Assembly (NCBI GenBank): GCA_902782245.1
Contig: CACZMI010000038.1
Span: 1-41,497 of the forward strand
Reading direction: 5' to 3'
DNA: 41,497 nucleotides
DNA from: an uncultured Bacteroidales bacterium
Lineage (GTDB): Bacteria; Bacteroidota; Bacteroidia; Bacteroidales; Bacteroidaceae
In this document: positions 35,909 to 41,497 of the stretch, one piece after another
Numbering within the stretch: the first letter of the stretch is position 1
Layout: each line of letters begins with the position of its first letter
Notes under the pieces: generated by a model
Seen by the model: only the letters and a program-made list of their open reading frames with translations
Databases searched by the model: none
Told to the model about the DNA's origin: nothing
Translations under genes and position numbers: made by a program

Positions 35909-36613
35909 ATGAGAATTAAGAGAATCCTCACCATTTTATTCGCTGTCCTGGTGGCAGCAACGTGCTATGCTCAACGCGGAGGCGGCGGAGGCGGCGGCTT
36001 CGGCGGCGGCATGGGAGGTGGCTTTGGCGGCGGCGGTGGCCGTGGCGGCGGAGGCGGAAACTTCCAGGGCGGCGGTGGCGGTCGTGGCGGATTCGGCGGC
36101 TGGGGAGGTTATGCAACTCTTAATGACAGTACTGAGATTGAGAGATTCAGCGGCAGCCTCACATTCGTAGAAGGCCGTGGTGCCGGAAACGCCATCCGTG
36201 AAGATGACCTCAAGCAACTTCTGGATTCACTTCAGTTCCAGAGATATGAACTTGCCAACCGCAAATTCATAAAGGGCGACAACAAGGAGAGCATCGGCGT
36301 CATATGCGGTATTCCTACAGCCATACTCACGCTTATCGCCGCGACCCATTACAGTTCGAATGATCCCGGACTATCCAAAAAACTGTATATAATATCCGGC
36401 GCATTGGCAGTCCCCACCCTCACATTCTATACCTGGGGACGCTTGCAGAAAGGCAAGGCCAAAAGGTCTCTTGAGAAACTGGCCGATGAGTACAACCAAG
36501 ACCTGCCGTTCAAGAAGGCAGCCAAGATGCTTCAGTTTGAATTCGAACCCACGGTATTTATAGACTGGCAAAACAACTCATCGTTCGGAGCGACGGTAAA
36601 CCTGAGCTTCTGA
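35909..36613 (+). CDS. Exported Gly-rich protein of unknown function
   Basis: 234 residues from the ATG at 35909; an upstream TTG is less likely. The signal peptide is RILTILFAVLVAATCYAQ, followed by about 50 residues of almost pure Gly with a few Phe, Arg and Met. The rest has two hydrophobic segments (IGVICGIPTAILTLIAA and KLYIISGALAVPTLTFYTW) separated by a short polar loop, and ends in a beta-like stretch with terminal Phe (GATVNLSF). This resembles small membrane proteins with a Gly-rich leader; I recognise no family. The Gly-rich block matches the composition of the CotH-family protein 72 bp upstream, so the two may share an assembly or surface role. Confidence 0.7.
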   Translation: MRIKRILTILFAVLVAATCYAQRGGGGGGGFGGGMGGGFGGGGGRGGGGGNFQGGGGGRGGFGGWGGYATLNDSTEIERFSGSLTFVEGRGAGNAIREDDLKQLLDSLQFQRYELANRKFIKGDNKESIGVICGIPTAILTLIAATHYSSNDPGLSKKLYIISGALAVPTLTFYTWGRLQKGKAKRSLEKLADEYNQDLPFKKAAKMLQFEFEPTVFIDWQNNSSFGATVNLSF

Positions 36614-36615
36614 CA

Positions 36616-36661
36616 AAAAAAGAAAGGCGGGGTTTTGATATGAACCCCGCCTTTTCTTTTT
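36616..36661. terminator. Bidirectional terminator between the Gly-rich protein gene and GH115
   Basis: AAAGGCGGGGTT, a TTGATATG loop, AACCCCGCCTTTT, flanked by A-rich and T-rich tracts on both sides. It serves both converging genes. Confidence 0.92.
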
Positions 36662-39214
36662 TTACTGCTCTCTCACATACGGTGACTCCGGCATGAAGAG
36701 GTAACTCTTAATGTAGCCTCCGGCATCAATCACCACTTTCTCAAAGACTGTACCCGGCTCAATAGGACGGATAGTCAGTGTGTGCTCACCCTTAGTTGCC
36801 TTGCCCAGCTGTACGCGGTCATCCTTAACGCGTGTAGCAACAGTAGGATAATAGACAGAGTAGATGTTACGTTGATCCTCATTCAGACGCTCGTTGAACA
36901 CAACTTCAACCTCCTGGCCGCCATCCAGGCTAACCATATAGCGGTGTCCCTCAAGACGATAGAATGTAAGCGTTGCATTAACTGCTATTACGGCCGATAA
37001 CTCATCCACATCCTCAGTCAGATTAAACTTGTAGGTCATGCTGGCGCCATCGGTAGGCTGGCTGTAAGGCATCAGAGCCACGCCTGACAGCGTACGACCC
37101 ATGAAAGGAATGGTGGTCCACTTGGCAGAACCTGCAGTCACAGGAACCTGTGCATAGAAATGCTCAGCCTCCATAGCCACAACACCGTCCTTCTGGGTGA
37201 ACACATATCCTCCCTCCTTCTCGCCTTTCTCCACGCGGCTTACGCGCGGCTGTGTATCGGCACGGAAGTTATCGTTCCAAGAGGTATAGCCTATGTGCTT
37301 CTGGATCATCATACCGTTCCACTTGCCGCCGGCCATCTCCTTGTTGTAATATGCACAGAGTTCGGCGTCACGCTTAAAGTCGCGCTCGCAGCGCTCTGCC
37401 CAGTAGTTTGCAGCCGGATCGTTGTTGCGGGCCAGCTTCTGGTTCATGGCCTGGCTGTAATACATATCGTAGATGTTGCCCATAGCCTGTACGGGGAACA
37501 GTATTATCTGCTGATAAGCGTCACGGTATTCGGGCTTGAGCTTGAGATACTGACGCAGAGCCTCAGCCTCCAGACGTGCATAATCGTCGCAAACCTGCTC
37601 AAACTCACCGGTCTCAAGCGTGTAGTACTGGCGTGCATCCAGCATCTCGGCGCTGATACGTCCGTTGTATTTGCAGCACAGGTTCAGAATACGGGCAGCC
37701 TCTGCAGCCTCTTCCTCACCGAAGAACTCCTTGCAGAACTCATAAGTATGATCCAGCAGGTTGTCTACAGTGAATGATGTGGGGTTCCAGGCCATATCCA
37801 GGAACAGAGTGATAGGATACTCCATAGGCTTAAGGTCACCTACGTTGAGAACCCAGATCTTGTCAACTCCGTAGTCATAGGTAAGCTGCATCTGCTCCCA
37901 GAGGTGCTGTATCGGAGTGATATTGAGCCACTTGGAGTTACGGGGAGCACCCACATAGTCTACATGGTAGTACATACCCCAGCCTCCCTTGCGCTTGCGC
38001 TCCTCGGCATTGGGCAGACGGCGAATATCACCCCAGTTGTCATCGGACAAAAGGATTATCACATCGTCAGGCACACGCAGGCCCTTGTTGTAATAGGTCT
38101 GAACCTCCTTGTAGAGTGCCCATACCTGCGGACGCTGCTCGGCCGGCTTGCCGGTTACCTCTTTTATTATCTGGCGCTGATCGGCGAACAGGCCCTCAAG
38201 CATCTTCATGTTGTCCTCGTCGCTTCCTCTCAGCTCGGCGTCACCGTCACCGCGCATACCAATGGTAATCAGATCCTCGGTATCTTTTGCTCTTTCAACA
38301 CCCTCACGGAAGAAACGCTGCAACTCCTGCTTATTGGCCGTGTAATCCCACTGACCGCCGTAAGCCTTGGGGTTACGTGCCCATTCCTGATGGTTACGGG
38401 CCATCGGCTCATGGTGAGATGTTCCCATTATTACACCCATCTCATTGGCAGTCTTTGAGTTCTCAGGATCATCGGCATAGAATGCCCAGTCCCACATTGC
38501 AGGCCACATGAAGTTACCGCGCAGACGCAGAATCAGTTCAAAGCAGCATGCGTAGAACTCGTGTCCGCCGCGCTGTGTGCCGAATGTGTTCTTGACCCAA
38601 GTGGTAAGGCACGGAGCCTCATCGTTCAGGAATATGCCTCGATAGGTTACTGCAGGCTCACCTGCTGTATATGTTCCCTTGGCCAGAGATATGTTATCCT
38701 GATGCTGGATTGGAACATCGGCCCAATAGTACCAGGGCGATACGCCAATCTGCTCGGACAGCTCGTAGATACCGTAAATGGCACCGCGCATATCGCTGCC
38801 GGCTATCACCAAAGCCTCGTCAATGCCCTTTATGGGGTTGGCAATCACGCTCATAATATACTTCTCGCGCTTGCCCTGCAACTCTTTCTTGTCAATCTTC
38901 TTAGCCTTGATTATCTGTGCAATGTACTTACTGTCCATTGTACCCACAATAACCGGCTTGCCCACCCCCGGCTCATACACAACCGGAGCCAACTTGCCCG
39001 ATACGGCCATAAAATCCTTCTGCAAAGCCTTCAGTGCAATCTGAACGCCGCTCTTATCTGCCTCATCGGCCAGAATAGTCACAGGATTGCCGTTCTCTAT
39101 GAGTGTAAACCTGTCGGCCGATAACTCATCAAATGCAATACCTTTATTATCGGCAGCCATGGCCGATACACACGTCAGCGCAAACACGCCAAGAACCATT
39201 AAGATCTTTCTCAT
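36662..39214 (-). CDS. Glycoside hydrolase family 115 (xylan alpha-glucuronidase-like)
   Basis: 850 residues with a signal peptide (ILMVLGVFALTCVSAMA). An N-terminal domain (about 25-190) contains SGKLAPVVYEPGVGKPVIVG and GSDMRGAIYGIYELSEQIGV. The catalytic barrel (about 195-520) has the family's conserved GIFLNDEAPCLTTWVKNTFG, FMWPAMWDWAFY, GTSHHEPMARNHQEW, MRGDGDAE, LSDDNWGDIRRLP and WVLNVGDLKPMEYP segments. Helical and C-terminal beta domains follow. GH115 enzymes remove (4-O-methyl-)glucuronic acid from xylan side chains, including internal ones. It has a strong consensus promoter. Two fold-back elements (E5, E4) fill the upstream gap. Confidence 0.93.
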   Translation of the reverse strand: MRKILMVLGVFALTCVSAMAADNKGIAFDELSADRFTLIENGNPVTILADEADKSGVQIALKALQKDFMAVSGKLAPVVYEPGVGKPVIVGTMDSKYIAQIIKAKKIDKKELQGKREKYIMSVIANPIKGIDEALVIAGSDMRGAIYGIYELSEQIGVSPWYYWADVPIQHQDNISLAKGTYTAGEPAVTYRGIFLNDEAPCLTTWVKNTFGTQRGGHEFYACCFELILRLRGNFMWPAMWDWAFYADDPENSKTANEMGVIMGTSHHEPMARNHQEWARNPKAYGGQWDYTANKQELQRFFREGVERAKDTEDLITIGMRGDGDAELRGSDEDNMKMLEGLFADQRQIIKEVTGKPAEQRPQVWALYKEVQTYYNKGLRVPDDVIILLSDDNWGDIRRLPNAEERKRKGGWGMYYHVDYVGAPRNSKWLNITPIQHLWEQMQLTYDYGVDKIWVLNVGDLKPMEYPITLFLDMAWNPTSFTVDNLLDHTYEFCKEFFGEEEAAEAARILNLCCKYNGRISAEMLDARQYYTLETGEFEQVCDDYARLEAEALRQYLKLKPEYRDAYQQIILFPVQAMGNIYDMYYSQAMNQKLARNNDPAANYWAERCERDFKRDAELCAYYNKEMAGGKWNGMMIQKHIGYTSWNDNFRADTQPRVSRVEKGEKEGGYVFTQKDGVVAMEAEHFYAQVPVTAGSAKWTTIPFMGRTLSGVALMPYSQPTDGASMTYKFNLTEDVDELSAVIAVNATLTFYRLEGHRYMVSLDGGQEVEVVFNERLNEDQRNIYSVYYPTVATRVKDDRVQLGKATKGEHTLTIRPIEPGTVFEKVVIDAGGYIKSYLFMPESPYVREQ

Positions 39215-39246
39215 AACTATATTTGGTTAATTGTTTGTCTTACACG

Positions 39247-39278
39247 CAAAGGTAATCACATTTTGCTCACTATCCAAA
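39247..39278 (-). promoter_or_regulatory. Promoter of the GH115 gene
   Basis: Minus strand: TTTG at 39278-39275, 20 nt spacer, TACCTTTG at 39254-39247, a full consensus match. The ATG is 33 nt downstream. Element E5 begins 4 nt upstream of the -33 box. Confidence 0.8.
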
Positions 39279-39281
39279 TTT

Positions 39282-39423
39282 CGCCAAAGTGTCCCACGCG
39301 CACCCATCTCCTGCGCTCTGTGGCGCCGCTCGTTGTGTTACATCCCCTCATACAGGGGGTGTGTCCCACACTCACCTGCGTCAGGAGCTACTCTGGGGCC
39401 GATGAGCGTGGGACATCTTGGCG
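39282..39423. repeat. Fold-back element E5 (family uncertain)
   Basis: A roughly 142-nt unit with arms CGCCAAAGTGTCCCACGC (39282-39299) and GCGTGGGACATCTTGGCG (39406-39423), complementary over 18 nt with two mismatches. Inside is a CCCCT(CATAC)AGGGG hairpin (about 39344-39358) and a further copy of GTGTCCCAC (39361-39369). It has no clear sequence match to E1-E4, although size, position and architecture are similar. It sits directly upstream of the GH115 promoter. Confidence 0.65.
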
Positions 39424-39446
39424 GGATTCTGCGGGATGGGAAGAAC

Positions 39447-39646
39447 GACTTTTCCATTAAAAAAAGGGGTATACCCTTCCAAAAGCGGCCTTCGGCCGGC
39501 CCTCCCACCACACTTTATATCTATTCCGAAACCATGAACAAGTTCCTGGTTCCAGAATAGCTACAAACTGTAGCGGGCCCCTCCCACTGGTCACGCGTGG
39601 GTGCGAGACTTTTTCCAGGGTATACCCCTATTTTAATGGAAAAGTC
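39447..39646 (+). repeat. Fold-back element E4 (type B, structured)
   Basis: A 200-nt unit with about 30-nt arms (39447-39477 and 39617-39646), nearly perfect complements. The right arm includes the last codons and stop of the UPF0280 gene, and the left arm is an inverted copy. The interior follows the E3 order: CGGCC(TTC)GGCCG hairpin (39486-39498), CCCTCCCA (39500-39507), a hairpin with CTATTC/GAATAG and AACCA/TGGTT stems tipped by GAA(CAAG)TTC, then GGGCCCCTCCC (39575-39585). Together with E5 it accounts for most of the 418-bp gap before GH115. Confidence 0.82.
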
Positions 39647-40382
39647 TTAGCTCGTATTGGCCGGTTACAGCTAAACGGTCGTCTTTTACGGCCAATGCTC
39701 CTAAGATTTCGGGAATGGATTGGATGCTTTCTATTACTGGTTGCAGATCTGAGACTGTCTTTATGCGGTTGGCCATGGCGGTGGCGTAGCTGTCGGCCAG
39801 CAGAACGTCTTGGCAGACTATCATCATGGCATCGGCACTGCCCAAACTCAGCGAGGGACCTACGGTGCCGCTGGAGGTGCAGATACCACACGGAAATGCG
39901 GCTGCAGGTATGTGCAGGCCTACTTTTTCGGATAGCGGCGACTGGCCGGCAAACACTGATATATCCATATCCTCAGCTACTGAAGCGTATATGTCTCCCC
40001 CATTCTCCACTATAACCTCCTCAACACCGAACTTCTCTTTCAGAAAATCCGCAACACGTAATGCAACTGCTCCGGCTACGGCACTCATGGGGCCGATACC
40101 CGTCTTGTGGCTTATGCGGGACATCTCTTTCAGTATGTTGGGAGCCTCCAAACCGGCATCGTAAGGTGTCAGAGCGGCCTTGTATTGCGGATCCATGAGC
40201 AGATATGCATCCATCCGGCGACGCAGATCCACCAGGAACGCATAGACATCCTCCTCCATAGAAGCACGATAGGAGCCGCTGTCGACTCCTATCCAAAGGT
40301 CTGATTCAAGGAACTTTACGCAGAACCAGCGTCTCCCGTCATCCGAGAAACGGCTTCGGTAACTGCGCTCCTTATATTCCAT
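39633..40382 (-). CDS. UPF0280 (COG2122) ApbE-like protein
   Basis: 249 residues. It is related to the ApbE flavin-transferase fold and contains the family's conserved SAVAGAVALRVADFLKEKFG, EEVIVENGGDIYA, and FPCGICTSSGTVGPSLSLGS segments, with ADAMMIVC following. In methanogens and other anaerobes COG2122 genes accompany the NIL-ferredoxin and DUF39 genes of sulfide-dependent homocysteine (and cysteine) synthesis, as here. It overlaps the ferredoxin stop by 1 nt (TGATG), so it is translationally coupled as the third gene of the operon. Its last codons and stop are part of the arm of fold-back element E4. Confidence 0.85.
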   Translation of the reverse strand: MEYKERSYRSRFSDDGRRWFCVKFLESDLWIGVDSGSYRASMEEDVYAFLVDLRRRMDAYLLMDPQYKAALTPYDAGLEAPNILKEMSRISHKTGIGPMSAVAGAVALRVADFLKEKFGVEEVIVENGGDIYASVAEDMDISVFAGQSPLSEKVGLHIPAAAFPCGICTSSGTVGPSLSLGSADAMMIVCQDVLLADSYATAMANRIKTVSDLQPVIESIQSIPEILGALAVKDDRLAVTGQYELRLFH

Positions 40383-40792
40383 CAGTCTGCAAATTCAATA
40401 TGAAACAGCTTGAGCGGGCATGCGGTAATGCACATCTTGCACACCACGCACTTGTCGGGCTGGAACCTCAGCTTCCAATCCGGAGCGCCTATTGACAGCG
40501 CGCCAGACGGACAGGCCGATGTACATGCGCCGCAACTCACGCACTTGCGGTCATCAAATGTTATCTTCTTCTCAAGCGGGCTTACATCCACACCGCTCTT
40601 CTGCATAAAGTCAATGGCTTGGGCAATATGGTCGGAGTCCGAATCCAGCTCCAGCACCAGCTTTCCGCTGCGACCGCCGTCGATATCGGCCTTGATGATG
40701 CTCACCATTATGTCATACTTCTTAATCAGCTCATAGATAAGCGGGCGGCTGGCCTCGCCATCGGGGAATGATATAACTACTTTCTTTGTCAT
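40382..40792 (-). CDS. NIL-domain ferredoxin, homocysteine biosynthesis partner
   Basis: 136 residues. The N-terminal NIL domain (about residues 1-75: KVVISFPDGEASRPLIYELI) is followed by two [4Fe-4S] ferredoxin motifs, CVSCGACTSACPSGA and CVVCKMCITACPLKL. This is the architecture of the MA1822-type protein that works with DUF39/HcyBio proteins in making homocysteine from aspartate semialdehyde and sulfide; the clusters supply electrons. It lies 11 nt after the HcyBio gene and overlaps the UPF0280 start. It is cytoplasmic, with no signal peptide. Confidence 0.88.
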   Translation of the reverse strand: MTKKVVISFPDGEASRPLIYELIKKYDIMVSIIKADIDGGRSGKLVLELDSDSDHIAQAIDFMQKSGVDVSPLEKKITFDDRKCVSCGACTSACPSGALSIGAPDWKLRFQPDKCVVCKMCITACPLKLFHIEFAD

Positions 40793-40803
40793 AACGTGCT
40801 GAT

Positions 40804-41497
40804 TTACAAGTTCAAATCTTTAAGTCCCTGGAGTGACGTTCCCGTAGGCATGGGCCTTACCGGAGCGGTCAGTTCAAACTGTCCCTTCTCAATCCAATCC
40901 TTCAGGATGGCGGCAATCTTACGGGCCTTGTTGAGGCTTGACAGCGGAGCGGTATGGATCTTCTTGCCCATAAACTCAATCTCGCCTGATCGCAACTGCT
41001 CATAGTTGACCTTACCAATCAGCTCACCACGGCCGCCGTAATCCTCTATAAAGGTGTCAATCTGACAGTTACGTATGCTCACGCGGTGCGCCAGGTCCTC
41101 ATCCAGCAGCGGGATTGGAACACCCACTCCAACGTACATCGTAACACCGTACTTCTCAAAATAAGCGCCGCGCAGGAACTCACTGGACATCTCCCTCATC
41201 TCACCCATCAGGGCCAATGTCCGCGCATTGCCCATCGGCACACCATACTCGTTAAGAGGTTTGCTACAGTTGAACTGAGTGCCGTTCCAAACCACGTAAC
41301 CCTGTGTGCCGCAAAGGAATATGCGGGTTCCCAGACCGATGGTACGGCATTCGGGATCGTTCAGCAGCGGTGAAAGCTCACCTGCCGAGCTGTAAGAGGC
41401 ATTCTTCATGCGGGGCAGCAGCGTGCCCATATATGTATATAAGGTGCGGTCAGTGGAGTTCACGGCCACATTGTAGTTCTGATATGCGTTACGCGGA
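40804..41497 (-). CDS. HcyBio/DUF39 family L-aspartate semialdehyde sulfurtransferase-like protein (partial)
   Basis: The frame is open to the right edge (no start inside the window), so this is the C-terminal 231 residues of a protein usually of about 400. Conserved HcyBio (COG1900) stretches are visible: RNAYQNYNVAVNSTDRTLYT, YSSAGELSPLLNDPECRTIG, GTRIFLCGTQGYVVWNGTQF, and GVGVPIPLLDEDLAHRVSIR. The family inserts sulfide into aspartate semialdehyde to give homocysteine, with the NIL-ferredoxin as partner. It is the first visible gene of a leftward three-gene operon. A GTG at 41469 is in frame but lies within conserved sequence and is not the start. Confidence 0.9.
   Translation of the reverse strand, partial: PRNAYQNYNVAVNSTDRTLYTYMGTLLPRMKNASYSSAGELSPLLNDPECRTIGLGTRIFLCGTQGYVVWNGTQFNCSKPLNEYGVPMGNARTLALMGEMREMSSEFLRGAYFEKYGVTMYVGVGVPIPLLDEDLAHRVSIRNCQIDTFIEDYGGRGELIGKVNYEQLRSGEIEFMGKKIHTAPLSSLNKARKIAAILKDWIEKGQFELTAPVRPMPTGTSLQGLKDLNL

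Noticed and set aside
35928-36217. Long antisense and alternate-frame reading frames over the Gly-rich gene
   Set aside because: GC-rich GGn repeats leave all frames open; only the plus-strand frame has a signal peptide and continues into a non-repetitive protein.
39282-39646. CRISPR-like repeats in the GH115 upstream region
   Set aside because: The repeated words are short, partly inverted and irregularly spaced. They fold into two hairpin units, with no repeat-spacer periodicity and no cas genes.

Overview
The window looks like a Bacteroidales chromosome (Prevotella/Bacteroides-like, probably from a gut or rumen community). Evidence: promoters fit the Bacteroidetes consensus (TTTG about 20 nt upstream of TAnnTTTG), start sites carry almost no Shine-Dalgarno signal, and there is a hybrid two-component regulator with a periplasmic propeller, a SusC-type TonB plug motif, several secreted glycoside hydrolases, and generally Bacteroidetes-like versions of housekeeping proteins. 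No phage, insertion sequence, transposase or CRISPR array is visible.

Layout. 1-103 is the start of a gene read leftward from an FMN riboswitch (115-212). 565-2163 is a leftward ECF sigma / anti-sigma / plug-domain operon. Then come aspS (leftward), a lipoprotein plus AsmA-family pair (rightward), a Na+/phosphate cotransporter, and a PhnP-like metallo-hydrolase with murB (all leftward). From 11.8 to 17.8 kb is a rightward housekeeping run: pheS, nth, serine acetyltransferase, pgk and a TPR protein. 17.8-23.5 kb holds a GH3 lipoprotein, a GH43 enzyme and a secreted protein of unknown function. tRNA-Ser(UGA), a DUF389 membrane protein, mutS2 and nfo follow. 28.7-39.2 kb is a carbohydrate region: a hybrid two-component regulator whose DNA-binding domain is frameshifted, an SGNH esterase, a CotH-family protein and a second secreted protein (both extremely Gly-rich), and a GH115 alpha-glucuronidase. 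The window ends in a leftward operon for homocysteine synthesis from aspartate semialdehyde (UPF0280/ApbE-like, NIL-ferredoxin, HcyBio/DUF39).

How the genes fit together. GH3, GH43, GH115 and the SGNH esterase form a plausible glucuronoxylan/arabinoxylan side-chain and oligosaccharide toolkit, without a SusC/SusD pair here. The remaining genes are cell-wall, translation, repair and central-metabolism functions.

The most unusual material is between genes. (1) Four, perhaps five, fold-back elements of about 140-240 nt. Two (298-515 and 2244-2474, opposite orientation) share a 76-nt core at 73/76 identity. Outside the core their helices have different sequence but remain paired, including compensatory double changes. 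Two others (28556-28771 and 39447-39646) share a second set of conserved motifs and covarying hairpins. The outer arms are specific to each locus and include neighbouring gene ends: stop codons and last codons, or a terminator T-tract. (2) Four copies of a short GGGG/CCCC palindrome sit directly at gene 3' ends; in three of them the motif's own TGA is the stop codon. Together these look like undescribed structured RNA or single-stranded-DNA mobile elements, plus REP-like palindromes that serve as gene ends.
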